Counted from the stretch's first letter, positions 8,136-16,377 are shown. The stretch is DNA of 18,325 bases from Prevotellamassilia sp. (GCA_018383375.1 JAHAWW010000219.1:1-18325), one strand, 5' to 3'. Notes: generated by a model from the sequence alone, not told the origin. Made by a program: numbers and translations.

Positions 8136-8186
8136 CGGCTCTCCTAAATGGGCTTCTTTGGCGCGGGCCGCAGACGGCTCACCGAC

Positions 8187-8206
8187 GACATTAAAATGTC
8201 TTTTTT
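8187..8206 (+). terminator. Short AT-rich hairpin with six-T tail
   Basis: GACAT (8187-8191) pairs with ATGTC (8196-8200) around a four-base loop and is followed by six T. The stem is short and weak, so this is a possible backup terminator rather than a firm one. Confidence 0.3.
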
Positions 8207-8247
8207 GATTTGATGTCGAAAGACTAAATTTAGATTGGAAAACAGAG

Positions 8248-8270
8248 AGAGGCCACATCGGCCTCTTTTT
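8248..8270 (+). terminator. Canonical rho-independent terminator
   Basis: AGAGGCC (8248-8254) and GGCCTCT (8260-8266) form a perfect 7-bp GC-rich stem with a five-base loop, and the T tract runs from 8264 to 8270 apart from the C at 8265. It lies 206 bases after the esterase stop, which is far for that gene alone and could mark the end of a separate small transcript. Confidence 0.65.
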
Positions 8271-8289
8271 GTTAGTCTGAGGCGTTTAT

Positions 8290-8329
8290 GGGAATAGGGA
8301 CAGGGGAAAATGGCCTTATTCCCGTTTTT
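8290..8329 (+). terminator. Bulged hairpin with T tail
   Basis: GGGAATA (8290-8296) pairs with TATTCCC (8317-8323). Two more GC pairs can form beyond a single-base bulge. GTTTTT follows. It is the fourth plus-strand terminator-like structure in this gap. Confidence 0.4.
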
Positions 8330-8536
8330 CCTACCATAAAGACAGGATTCACGAGAAGGCAAACGGACCGATTTTTTATTATTTCAAAAGCCGACAGAGT
8401 GTTTTTGGCCTTCATAAACTGCCTCGGACGAAAAAATTGAAGTTTTTTTGTCACGTTCGGCCGCCTTTTTGAACAATTCTCCTCGGCCCTGCTCTCACAT
8501 AAGACCTCAAACGCGCTTTTCGTCACAAGCTGCTGA

Positions 8537-8576
8537 GGGCCGCTCCGACATTCGCCAACTGACGACAGAGCGGCCC
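8537..8576 (-). terminator. 9-bp inverted repeat downstream of gltD
   Basis: GGGCCGCTC (8537-8545) and GAGCGGCCC (8568-8576) are perfect inverted copies separated by 22 bases. They lie 27-66 bp after the gltD stop on the minus strand, where the operon terminator is expected. No U run follows on the minus strand, so termination is inferred from position and stem strength only. Confidence 0.4.
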
Positions 8577-8602
8577 ACGGCCTGTGATTGAGATGAAATG
8601 AA

Positions 8603-9955
8603 TCAGATTGATTGACGGCTCAAATAGGCGTCAATGTCGCGAGCCACTTTGCGGCCTCCGGCAATGCAACGCACCACAAGACTGGCTCCCGTGGCGGCAT
8701 CTCCGGCCACAAACACGCCTTCCGGTAGTTCTTTCTGCTCAGGACGCAAGAAGCCCATGGCCAACAAGACGAGTTCGGCCTTGATGACTTCTTTCTTGCC
8801 CGTGGGTTTCATCGTGGGACGGCCGCCATCGGGATTGGGCAACCATTCAACCTCTTCCACTTCCACACCCGTGACGTGGCCGTCTGTGCCGCCAATGAAT
8901 TTGAGCGACGAGAGCGACCAGCGGCGGGTGCAACCTTCTTCGTGGCTGCTGCTGGTCTTTAACACCACCGGCCACTGAGGCCACGGCGTCGCCGGATTGT
9001 GGCCAACGGGAGGCTTGGGCATAATCTCAATCTGCGTGACACTGGCAGCTCCCTGACGATTGCTGGTGCCGATGCAGTCGCTTCCGGTGTCGCCACCGCC
9101 AATGACAAGGACGTTTTTGCCATGGGCGGTGATGCGCTCGGCAGCAGTGAAGGCTTGTCCGGCAAGCACACGGTTTTGCTGAGCCAAAAGTTCGAGCGCG
9201 AAATGCACACCCTTGAGGTCGCGACCGGGAATGTTGAGGTCGCGCGCCTGAGGCGTACCGGTGCAAAGGCAATAGGCATCAAATCCCTCCGGCAGGTGGG
9301 CCGGGTCAATCTTGGTGGAGACCTTGAACGTGACGCCCTCAGCCTGCATCACACGGACACGGCGGTCGATGACGGTCTTTTGGAGTTTGAAATTGGGGAT
9401 GCCGAAACGCAAAAGGCCGCCGATGTATTCGTCTTTCTCAAACACGGTGACGTCATAGCCCATGTGGTTGAGCTGATTGGCAGCAGCAAGCCCCGCAGGG
9501 CCACTCCCCACAATGGCCACGCTTTTGCCCACACGGGGATATTGTTTGGGCTCGACATAGCCCTCGCGAAAGGCCGACTCAATGACGGCACACTCGTCTT
9601 CGCGTATGGTGACGGGCGAATCGATGGAGAGTTTCAACACACAACTCTTCTCGCAGAGTGCCGGACAAATGCGACCGGTGAACTCCGGAAAGTCGTTGGT
9701 GGCGGTGAGTATCTCATAGGCCTCGCGCCAACGGCCTTTGTAGATGGCATCTTGAAACTCAGGCGGACGGTTGCCAAGCGGGCAAGCCCAGTGGCAGAAG
9801 GGTACGCCGCAGTCCATGCAGCGTGAGGCTTGGAGTTTGCGTTCTCCGGTATTGAGCGTTTGTTCCACTTCGCCAAAATCGGCAATGCGTTCGTGCACGG
9901 GGCGATAACCAGCTTCTTGACGCGGAACAGACAAAAAGGCTTTAGGATTTCCCAT
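8603..9955 (-). CDS. gltD: Glutamate synthase (NADPH) small subunit
   Basis: A 450-residue beta subunit of glutamate synthase, which oxidises NADPH on FAD and passes electrons through iron-sulphur clusters to the large subunit for reductive transfer of the glutamine amide to 2-oxoglutarate. The N-terminal ferredoxin-like part has the two expected cysteine groups: C46, C49, C54 and C58 (CMDCGVPFCHWAC), and C97, C101 and C105. The FAD-binding motif VAIVGSGPAGLAAA is at 146-159, the NADPH Rossmann motif VLVIGGGDTGSD at 282-293, and the C-terminal FAD-contact motif VFVAGDAATGAS at 414-425. All key residues look intact. The segment between the conserved MGFLRP and VFVAGDA is short compared with E. 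coli GltD (about 470 residues overall). It follows gltB on the same strand. Confidence 0.95.
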   Translation of the reverse strand: MGNPKAFLSVPRQEAGYRPVHERIADFGEVEQTLNTGERKLQASRCMDCGVPFCHWACPLGNRPPEFQDAIYKGRWREAYEILTATNDFPEFTGRICPALCEKSCVLKLSIDSPVTIREDECAVIESAFREGYVEPKQYPRVGKSVAIVGSGPAGLAAANQLNHMGYDVTVFEKDEYIGGLLRFGIPNFKLQKTVIDRRVRVMQAEGVTFKVSTKIDPAHLPEGFDAYCLCTGTPQARDLNIPGRDLKGVHFALELLAQQNRVLAGQAFTAAERITAHGKNVLVIGGGDTGSDCIGTSNRQGAASVTQIEIMPKPPVGHNPATPWPQWPVVLKTSSSHEEGCTRRWSLSSLKFIGGTDGHVTGVEVEEVEWLPNPDGGRPTMKPTGKKEVIKAELVLLAMGFLRPEQKELPEGVFVAGDAATGASLVVRCIAGGRKVARDIDAYLSRQSI

Positions 9956-10060
9956 TTTTGTTGAAGGTTTATATCGTTTTTGGAGTCTGAGAGTTGAAAG
10001 ACTAAAAGGCCCGGAGGCTTAAAGGCTAAAAAATCTAATAGGCGTCTCTTGGTCTCATTT
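9956..10060 (-). repeat. gltB-gltD spacer with degenerate short repeats
   Basis: The spacer between the expected gltB stop (10061) and the gltD start contains, on the minus strand, near-repeats of an eight-base T-rich unit: TTTTAGCC, TTTAAGCC, TTTTAGTC and TTTCAACT. It also has a short hairpin AGTCT/AGACT. The pattern is visible but degenerate. It could be slippage-born low-complexity sequence or a leader structure; I see no separate promoter box. Confidence 0.3.
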
Positions 10061-10249
10061 TTAATAGTCTCTCTGCACTTCTGCAATTTTTTGGCGGAGT
10101 TTCTTCATCTGCTCCTCTGCCAACACGCGCTTATATTCAATCGGCGTGACTTGTATGAAGTCGTCGACGTAGCGGTTCCAGTCGTCGAGCATCGTACGGG
10201 CCAAATGGCTGCCGGTGTAGAGATAGTGTTGGCGAATGAGCTCATGCAG
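10061..10249 (-). other. Stranded in-frame C-terminal coding segment of gltB
   Basis: Directly after the TAA at 10252-10250, the same frame stays open for 62 codons and ends with TAA at 10063-10061. The translation begins LHELIRQHYLYTGSHLARTM and ends KLRQKIAEVQRDY, which is what I would expect for the normal C-terminus of Bacteroidetes GltB. Adding it would give 1499 residues (one for the stop position plus 62), close to the family's usual 1500 or so. The segment shows no sign of decay apart from the stop codon before it, which points to a recent single-base change, a sequence error, or readthrough. No start codon or leader suggests separate translation. Confidence 0.85.
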
Positions 10250-13200
10250 TTATTTGCGCGCCGTAGAGTCTTCAAGCAACGAGAGTTCTACCATCTCCAT
10301 GTTACAGAAGTAGTCGAAATCGTGGTTCTTGTCCCAAACGTAAGCCACGCCGCCGCTCATACCAGCGGCAAAGTTGCGTCCGGTCTCTCCAAGCACGACG
10401 ACGCGGCCGCCGGTCATGTATTCGCAGCAGTGGTCGCCCACGCCTTCAACGACGGCAATGGCACCAGAGTTGCGCACGGCAAAACGTTCGCCGGCCTTTC
10501 CATTGATGTAGACCTCGCCGGTTGTAGCCCCATAGAGCAGGGTGTTGCCGGCAATGGCATTGTCTTCGGCCTTGAAGTTTGACCTCACAGGCGGCATCAC
10601 GGCGATGCGGCCACCGCTCAGGCCCTTGCCAAGGTAGTCGTTGGCTTCGCCTTCAAGTTTAAAGCTGATGCCATGGGCAAGGAAAGCGCCGAAACTCTGT
10701 CCGGCAGAGCCCTTGAACTTCACACTGATGGTGTCGTCCGGCAGACCGGCATGGCCATACGTCTTCGCCACCACGCCCGACAACATCGCGCCGACGGCGC
10801 GGTCGGTGTTGCCAATGGCATATTCAAGCGATACTTCACGCTGGTGCTGGATGGCATCGCGAGCGGCTTCAATCATTGCCACGTCTTTGACGGTCTGAAT
10901 TTGGTGCATCTGGGCCGTGGTGTGGCGCAGGGCGGCTTGATTGTCCACACGATGGAGCAGACGTGTGAAGTCGAGCTTAGCGGCTTTTGGGCCTGCGGGG
11001 GCTTTCAACTCGATGAGCTCAGTGTGGCCCACGATGTCGTCAAGCCGACGGAAGCCCATCTCTGCAAGATATTCACGCACCTCCTCGGCAAGGAAGCGGA
11101 AGTAATTGACCACATATTCATAACGCCCACGGAAGTGTTCACGCAAAGCCGGGTCTTGGGTGGCCACACCCACGGGACAGGTGTTTTGATGGCACTTGCG
11201 CATCAGCACACAGCCGAGCACCACGAGCACTCCCGTGCCAAAGGCAAACTCTTCGGCACCGAGCAGAGCCATAGAAATGATGTCGCGACCGGTTTTGAGC
11301 TGGCCGTCGGTCTGCAAACGCACCTGACCACGCAAGCCGTTGAGCACAAGCGTCTGTTGCGTTTCGCTCAAACCAATCTCTGGCGAGATACCGGCATACT
11401 TCACGGAGGAGGCAGGCGAGGCTCCCGTTCCGCCCTCGGCACCCGAAATGACGATAAGGTCGGCCTTGGCCTTGGCCACACCGGCAGCAATAGTGCCGAC
11501 ACCACTCTCGGCCACGAGTTTCACACTGATCTGTGCCTTCGGATTGACGTTCTTCAAGTCGAAAATGAGTTGTGCCAAGTCTTCGATAGAATAGATGTCG
11601 TGGTGAGGCGGCGGCGAGATGAGTGATATGCCGGGTATAGAGTGACGGGTGCGGGCAATGATGTCGTTCACCTTATAACCCGGCAACTGTCCGCCCTCAC
11701 CCGGTTTGGCGCCTTGTGCCACCTTGATTTGTATCTCATCGGCATTGACCAAATATTCCGTAGTCACGCCAAAACGACCCGAGGCCACTTGCTTGGTTTT
11801 GCTATTGAGTGCAATGCCGTCGAAAGTGTCGTGGAAGCGTTCGCTGTCTTCTCCTCCCTCGCCGGTATTGCTACGCGCACCGAGTTTGTTCATGGCCAAA
11901 GCCAAAGCCTCATGGGCTTCTTTGCTGATGGCACCAAACGACATCGCACCCGTAACAAAGTGCTTGACGATGCTGCTGACGGGCTCCACTTCGTCTATGG
12001 AGATGGGCGCACGCTTAAAGTTGAAGAAGTCACGAATAAAGAGCGGCGAAGTTTTGTCGTCTACCAAATGGGTGAATTCCTTAAACTTTTTGTAGCTGCC
12101 CAAACGTGTGGCCAATTGCAAAGCAGCTATGGTCTCGGGGTTCCAAGCGTGGTGCTCACCGTCTTTACGATAGGCATAAATACCCACGTTGGGCAAAAGG
12201 TCTTCGCGATTGGGATTGTCGGCATAGCTAAAGGCTACGTCGTGGAAGTGTACATAGTCGCGGGCGATTTCCTCAAGTCCGACACCGCCAATGGTGGAAA
12301 TCTCTGTGCCGAAATAGCGGCGCAAGAGGTCTTCACTCACACCAATGGCCTCAAATATCTTGGCGCCGCGATAAGAGCGGATGGTGCTGATGCCCATCTT
12401 ACTCATTATTTTATATAAGCCTTTGCAGACGGCTTTGATGTAACCTTGCTCGGCCGTGTCGTAGTTCATCTGCACTTCGCCGCGGCGCACAAGGTCATCG
12501 AGCACGGCGAAAGCCATATACGGATTGATGGCGCTGGCGCCGTAGCCTAAGAGCAGGGCGGCATGCATCACTTCGCGTATTTCGCCACTCTCAACGATGA
12601 GGGCCGTCTCTACACGCTTTTGCACGCTGATGAGATGGTGATGGACGGCACTAACGGCCAAGAGCGACGGAATGGCGGCATGGTCGCGGTCGATAGCTCG
12701 GTCAGACAAGACGATGTAGTTCACACCGTCGAGCACTGACTGCTCGGCTTGCTTGCAAAGGTTGTCAAGAGCCTCTTGCAAGCCGGCGGCGCCCTTCTTC
12801 GCTTCAAAGAGCATCGGGAGCTTAATGGTCTTGAAACCTTTATAGCGGATATTGCACAAAAGGTCAAGGCTGCGGTTGCTCAAAATGGGATGCGGGAGGC
12901 GCACCATCTTGCAGTGGCTCTCGTTGGGCACGAGAATATTCATGCCGACCGCACCGATGTATTCGGTGAGCGACATGACGAGTTCCTCGCGAATGGGGTC
13001 GATGGCCGGGTTGGTCACCTGGGCAAACTGCTGACGGAAGTAGTTAAAGAGCAGTTGGGGTTTCTCTGAAAGCACAGCGAGCGGCGTGTCGTTACCCATA
13101 GACACCACCGGCTCAGACCCGTTCTGACACATGGGCACAAGTAGGCGTTCCACATCTTCACGGGTGTAGCCAAAGGCGCGAAGCTTCATCGCATAGTCGT

Positions 13201-14560
13201 CGATAGCTCCCGTCACCTTGCGGCCGCTTTTGAGGGCGTCGAGCTCTATGCGGTTGGTCGACAACCAGTCACGATAGGGTTTGGCTGCGGCGAGTTGCTC
13301 TTTGAGTTCGCCATCATAATAGATGCGGCCCTCTTGCGTGTCGATGAGCAATATTTTTCCGGGCTGCAGTCGGCCTTTCTCTTTGATGTCGCCTGCTTCA
13401 AAACCAATCACGCCTGCCTCGCTTGCCACCACCATCATATCGCCACGGGTGATGAGATAGCGTGCCGGACGCAGACCATTACGGTCGAGCATACCGCCGG
13501 CGTATCGGCCATCGCTGAAAAGCAACGCAGCCGGTCCGTCCCACGGCTCCATGAGGATGGAGTGGTATTCGTAGAAAGCTTTGAGTTCTTCGCTGATGGG
13601 GTTCTTGTCGTTGAAACTTTCAGGCACCAACATCGCCATGGCGTGAGGCAGGCTCAGTCCAGACATCACCAAAAACTCGAGCACGTTGTCAAGCGAAGCC
13701 GAGTCGCTCATGCCGGGCTGAATGATGGGCCTTATGGCCTTGATGTCGCCCAATGCGGGTGTGGAGAGCACGGCCTCGCGAGCTTCCATCCATCCCCTAT
13801 TGCCGCGAATGGTGTTAATCTCTCCGTTGTGTGCCAAGAGGCGGAAAGGTTGTGCCAAACTCCATGTGGGGAAGGTGTTGGTAGAGAAGCGCGAGTGCAC
13901 CACGGCGAGTCCGCTGGTGAAATAAGGCTGTGTGAGGTCAGGATAATACTCACGCAACTGTCGCGACGTAAGCATACCCTTATAGACGATATTCTTGGAC
14001 GAAAGCGAAACGATGTAAAAATCCTTGTGGGTTATGCGCTTTTCGATTTTCTTACGGATGACATAGAGCAGCCTTTCGAGATGTTCGACGTCGGTGTTTT
14101 CGCCGGGCGTGACAAAGATTTGGCGGATGTCGGGCTCTGCGTCGCGAGCGTCCTGTCCCAAGATATCGGAGTTGACAGGTACGTTTCGCATGTGCATCAG
14201 AGTGAGTCCTTCACGCTCAATCTCTTCAATCATCACACTGAGAATGCTCTGCTGCGCTTTTTCGTCTTTGGGCAGAAAGACGAGGCCCGTGCCGTATTTG
14301 CCTTTCTCTGGCACAGGTATGCCTTGCAATAAGATAAATTCGTGTGGGATTTGAAGCATGATACCCGCTCCGTCACCGGTTTTGTTGTCTGCGCCTTCAG
14401 CGCCGCGGTGTTGCATATTTTCCAACACCTTGAGCGCGGCATCCACCAGTTCGTGCGATTTGTTGCCGTGCACATTTACAATCATGCCGACACCACAAGC
14501 ATCGTGCTCATTCTCGGGCGTGTAGAGCCCTTGCGTTTCGTTCGGGTGAAAAGGTTTCAT
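10250..14560 (-). CDS. gltB: Glutamate synthase large subunit, ending at a premature in-frame stop
   Basis: As read, 1436 residues of the alpha subunit of glutamate synthase. The N-terminal glutamine amidotransferase domain has Cys22 in ACGVG after a short propeptide, and GEINT near 246-250. The FMN-binding synthase domain spans about 830-1200, with GEGGEDSERFH at 900-910 and AEGGTGASPASS at 1041-1052. The 3Fe-4S cysteines are C1117, C1123 and C1128 (C-x5-C-x4-C, in CHQNTCPVGVATQ). The C-terminal glycine-rich beta-helix domain runs about 1240-1420. The frame stops with TAA at codon 1437, although 62 more family-like residues follow in frame (see 10061-10249). A GAA or CAA to TAA change would explain it. 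The catalytic and cofactor residues all precede the stop, so whether the product works is open. gltD lies downstream on the same strand. Confidence 0.93.
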   Translation of the reverse strand: MKPFHPNETQGLYTPENEHDACGVGMIVNVHGNKSHELVDAALKVLENMQHRGAEGADNKTGDGAGIMLQIPHEFILLQGIPVPEKGKYGTGLVFLPKDEKAQQSILSVMIEEIEREGLTLMHMRNVPVNSDILGQDARDAEPDIRQIFVTPGENTDVEHLERLLYVIRKKIEKRITHKDFYIVSLSSKNIVYKGMLTSRQLREYYPDLTQPYFTSGLAVVHSRFSTNTFPTWSLAQPFRLLAHNGEINTIRGNRGWMEAREAVLSTPALGDIKAIRPIIQPGMSDSASLDNVLEFLVMSGLSLPHAMAMLVPESFNDKNPISEELKAFYEYHSILMEPWDGPAALLFSDGRYAGGMLDRNGLRPARYLITRGDMMVVASEAGVIGFEAGDIKEKGRLQPGKILLIDTQEGRIYYDGELKEQLAAAKPYRDWLSTNRIELDALKSGRKVTGAIDDYAMKLRAFGYTREDVERLLVPMCQNGSEPVVSMGNDTPLAVLSEKPQLLFNYFRQQFAQVTNPAIDPIREELVMSLTEYIGAVGMNILVPNESHCKMVRLPHPILSNRSLDLLCNIRYKGFKTIKLPMLFEAKKGAAGLQEALDNLCKQAEQSVLDGVNYIVLSDRAIDRDHAAIPSLLAVSAVHHHLISVQKRVETALIVESGEIREVMHAALLLGYGASAINPYMAFAVLDDLVRRGEVQMNYDTAEQGYIKAVCKGLYKIMSKMGISTIRSYRGAKIFEAIGVSEDLLRRYFGTEISTIGGVGLEEIARDYVHFHDVAFSYADNPNREDLLPNVGIYAYRKDGEHHAWNPETIAALQLATRLGSYKKFKEFTHLVDDKTSPLFIRDFFNFKRAPISIDEVEPVSSIVKHFVTGAMSFGAISKEAHEALALAMNKLGARSNTGEGGEDSERFHDTFDGIALNSKTKQVASGRFGVTTEYLVNADEIQIKVAQGAKPGEGGQLPGYKVNDIIARTRHSIPGISLISPPPHHDIYSIEDLAQLIFDLKNVNPKAQISVKLVAESGVGTIAAGVAKAKADLIVISGAEGGTGASPASSVKYAGISPEIGLSETQQTLVLNGLRGQVRLQTDGQLKTGRDIISMALLGAEEFAFGTGVLVVLGCVLMRKCHQNTCPVGVATQDPALREHFRGRYEYVVNYFRFLAEEVREYLAEMGFRRLDDIVGHTELIELKAPAGPKAAKLDFTRLLHRVDNQAALRHTTAQMHQIQTVKDVAMIEAARDAIQHQREVSLEYAIGNTDRAVGAMLSGVVAKTYGHAGLPDDTISVKFKGSAGQSFGAFLAHGISFKLEGEANDYLGKGLSGGRIAVMPPVRSNFKAEDNAIAGNTLLYGATTGEVYINGKAGERFAVRNSGAIAVVEGVGDHCCEYMTGGRVVVLGETGRNFAAGMSGGVAYVWDKNHDFDYFCNMEMVELSLLEDSTARK

Positions 14561-14700
14561 CAGTTCGATAGATTTGACAGATTACTTTGAGAGAAGCCCG
14601 TCGGCGGTGCGGCGGCTGCAGAGCGGTTAGGCCGATAGGCTTTGCGCGTTGTTGTGACGTCGCGCCTTAGCCGAGCGTCTCTTTTCTGGTTTATTGAATG

Positions 14701-14708
14701 CAAAATTA
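14701..14708 (-). promoter_or_regulatory. Candidate -7 promoter box for gltB
   Basis: On the minus strand this reads TAATTTTG, a match to TAnnTTTG in an AT-rich block. The only upstream TTG is 12 bases away rather than 19-21, so the -33 box is unclear. Use of this promoter would give a leader of roughly 130 bases, long enough for leader-based control of glutamate synthase. Confidence 0.35.
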
Positions 14709-14770
14709 GTCATTTACTTTCAATTTGTATAGTTTTATTTAAGAAAAATCTCATAAGAGTAGATTTTTAC

Positions 14771-14802
14771 CACATAAAAGTAACAAACAGATTATTTATG
14801 TG
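14771..14802. repeat. 8-bp inverted repeat in the gltB upstream region
   Basis: CACATAAA (14771-14778) and TTTATGTG (14795-14802) are perfect inverted copies separated by 16 bases. They lie about 65 bp upstream of the candidate gltB -7 box, a plausible activator site for a nitrogen-responsive regulator. The regulator cannot be named from sequence. Confidence 0.35.
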
Positions 14803-14811
14803 CAAAAGCAA

Positions 14812-14853
14812 GCGCCTTTCGCGAAGATGAAGATACATCTTGGCGAAAGGCGC
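14812..14853 (-). terminator. Long hairpin, probable rmuC terminator
   Basis: GCGCCTTTCGC (14812-14822) pairs perfectly with GCGAAAGGCGC (14843-14853). After one mismatch, AAGATG pairs with CATCTT to give a six-base loop, making 17 pairs in all. On the minus strand it is followed by the T-rich TTGCTTTTGC. It lies 118 bases past the rmuC stop and upstream of the gltB promoter, which fits an insulating terminator. Confidence 0.6.
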
Positions 14854-14970
14854 AATTAAGATGATTGTTCGCGCGCGCGTATATAGTATAGGTATATGCA
14901 CTTTGATAATGGGCCTATGTCACGGCGGGTCTGGCACAAGTCTCGGCAGACAGGCTGTGAAGGTGACGGG

Positions 14971-16350
14971 TCAAGTGGCGTCGGCCTCGGGCATTTGGGT
15001 CGTCGCGGCGAGCTGTTCAGCCTCGGTGAGCGGCGGCAGGGGATTGCGGTCGCTTTCGCGTGCTCCGAGTCGCTGGAGTTTGCGGCAGGTCTGAACGATG
15101 CTCTGTCCTGTGTCACCGAGTTTGCGGTCGCCCTCGTCGTAGGCCTTGGCCGCAACCTCAAGCGCCTTGCCCACGGCCTTGTATTTTTTGACAAATTGCC
15201 CCACGCGGTCGAGCATTTCGCCGGCCAAGGCAAATACTTTCTCGTGGTTGCTCACTTGGGCTATCTGAGTCCATGTGAGGCTCACGATGCGCAGGGCCGC
15301 ATAGAGCGTTTGCTCGTCGGCGATAAACACGCCCTGCTCCATAGCGCGTCGCCACAAGTCGGGCTGGGCGGTGAGGGCTGTCCATAGCGCACCCGAGTTG
15401 GGGACAAACATAATCACATAGTTCATGGCGACCTTTGGCGGCCGGATGTAGCTCGAATAGTCTTTGGCGGCCAGTTCCTTGACGTGTTTTTGCAGACTCT
15501 CCACATGTTGCCGCAGGGCGCGGTTGCGCAGTGCGTCGTCGGTGGCGTTGAGATAGTCGAGAAAAGCCGTGAGCGACACTTTGGAGTCAATCACCACGTC
15601 GCGCGTCTTGTCGAGATGCAAGATGACATCGGGTCTGAGCCTTCGCCCCTCTTCACTCTTCACGGTGGTGCCGTCGGCATGGCGTATGACCGCCTGTGTG
15701 TCGTAGTGTACACCGCGCGTGAGGCCACCGGCTTGGAGCAACTCGTCGAGCACCACTTCGCCCCACTCTCCCTGTACGCGGCTGCCTTGCCTGAACACGC
15801 GCGCCAATTCGTCGGCACTGCGTCGGGCGGCTTCGCTCTCACGCATCATACCCTCCACGCCGGCCTTCATCTCACCGCCCAGCCGCGATTGCTCTTTGGC
15901 GGCTTCGACCATGGCTTGCTGCATTTGGGCCATCGTTTCGCCCAGCGGTTTCATGAGGTTCTCAATGCTTGATGTGCTGTAGTCTGAAAACTCTTTTTGT
16001 CGCGCCTTGAGCATAGCTTCAGTCTTCACGCTCATCTCGGCGGTGACTTTGGCCATCATCTCTTGCCAGCGTTGCTCCACGGCGGCCACAATTTCGCGGT
16101 GTCGGTTTTCGAGGGCGTCGAGTGCGGCGCGGTGTGCACGCTCTTGGGCTTCGAGCGCCAGACGCCCATACTGCTCGCCGTCGCGCCGTGCCTGTTCTCC
16201 GGCCTTCTCGGCCTCGGCCTTGACCTCCTTGAGTTGGGCCGACAACATGGCTACCTCGGCCTCGCGACCACCTTGGCGACCACGCCAATAGAGCCAACTG
16301 GCGACGGCGCCCACCAACAAACCGCCTGCGGCGGCTATCACTGTCATCAT
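14971..16350 (-). CDS. rmuC: RmuC-family DNA recombination protein
   Basis: A 459-residue RmuC homologue. RmuC proteins have a predicted nuclease-like core and limit recombination at inverted repeats in E. coli; the biochemical activity is poorly defined. One N-terminal membrane anchor (about residues 3-22) is followed by a long charged coiled coil (about 28-125), so the protein likely faces the cytoplasm from the membrane. The conserved core begins at QGEWGE (193-198) and includes RPDVILHLDK (239-248) and VVIDSKVSL (252-260), a PD-(D/E)xK-like pattern with Asp241, Asp255 and Lys257. The frame is open from 16413, but the ATG at 16350 is chosen because it places the anchor at the very N-terminus and a promoter box lies at 16378-16385; the next codon is also ATG. 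It is divergent from the menC-menE frame. Confidence 0.93.
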   Translation of the reverse strand: MMTVIAAAGGLLVGAVASWLYWRGRQGGREAEVAMLSAQLKEVKAEAEKAGEQARRDGEQYGRLALEAQERAHRAALDALENRHREIVAAVEQRWQEMMAKVTAEMSVKTEAMLKARQKEFSDYSTSSIENLMKPLGETMAQMQQAMVEAAKEQSRLGGEMKAGVEGMMRESEAARRSADELARVFRQGSRVQGEWGEVVLDELLQAGGLTRGVHYDTQAVIRHADGTTVKSEEGRRLRPDVILHLDKTRDVVIDSKVSLTAFLDYLNATDDALRNRALRQHVESLQKHVKELAAKDYSSYIRPPKVAMNYVIMFVPNSGALWTALTAQPDLWRRAMEQGVFIADEQTLYAALRIVSLTWTQIAQVSNHEKVFALAGEMLDRVGQFVKKYKAVGKALEVAAKAYDEGDRKLGDTGQSIVQTCRKLQRLGARESDRNPLPPLTEAEQLAATTQMPEADAT

Positions 16351-16377
16351 TTTTACGCTATTTGAGGGTTTATGCCA

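Larger units (their letters stand above)
8043..8602. other. 560-bp intergenic stretch rich in hairpins, no convincing gene
   Basis: This gap separates the convergent esterase gene and gltD. Two minus-strand ORFs of 72 and 84 codons overlap here, but they lack recognisable motifs and cross the hairpins, so I do not call them. The stretch holds at least four T-tailed hairpin candidates on the plus strand and one 9-bp inverted repeat next to gltD, listed separately. It also holds a longer-range pair, AGACTAA (8221-8227) with TTAGTCT (8272-8278), which encloses one of the terminators. There is a poly-A/poly-T mirror near 8430-8450. No TAnnTTTG box was found on either strand by eye. One or more small RNAs are possible but unproven. 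Confidence 0.5.
14561..14970. other. 410-bp intergenic region upstream of gltB and downstream of rmuC
   Basis: No gene is supported here. Next to gltB is a GC-richer leader of about 130 bases, then an AT-rich promoter-like block (14695-14800) with a -7 box, an inverted repeat at 14771-14802 and a long hairpin at 14812-14853. Beyond that lies an alternating purine-pyrimidine run, CG repeats followed by TATATA near 14871-14886. All structures are listed individually or mentioned in the findings. Confidence 0.5.

Noticed and set aside
8144..8526. Two overlapping minus-strand ORFs of 72 and 84 codons in the gap between esterase and gltD
   Set aside because: They show no family motifs, overlap each other in different frames, and run across several T-tailed hairpins.
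10250..10252. Stop-codon reassignment or selenocysteine/pyrrolysine decoding at the gltB TAA
   Set aside because: TAA is not a known selenocysteine or pyrrolysine codon, and TAA, TAG and TGA all end other genes in this window at sensible places.
10673..14332. Long plus-strand ORFs (317, 258 and 345 codons among others) opposite gltB
   Set aside because: They lie antisense to a well-conserved enzyme, lack recognisable motifs, and are expected where third positions are GC-rich and stops are rare on the opposite strand.
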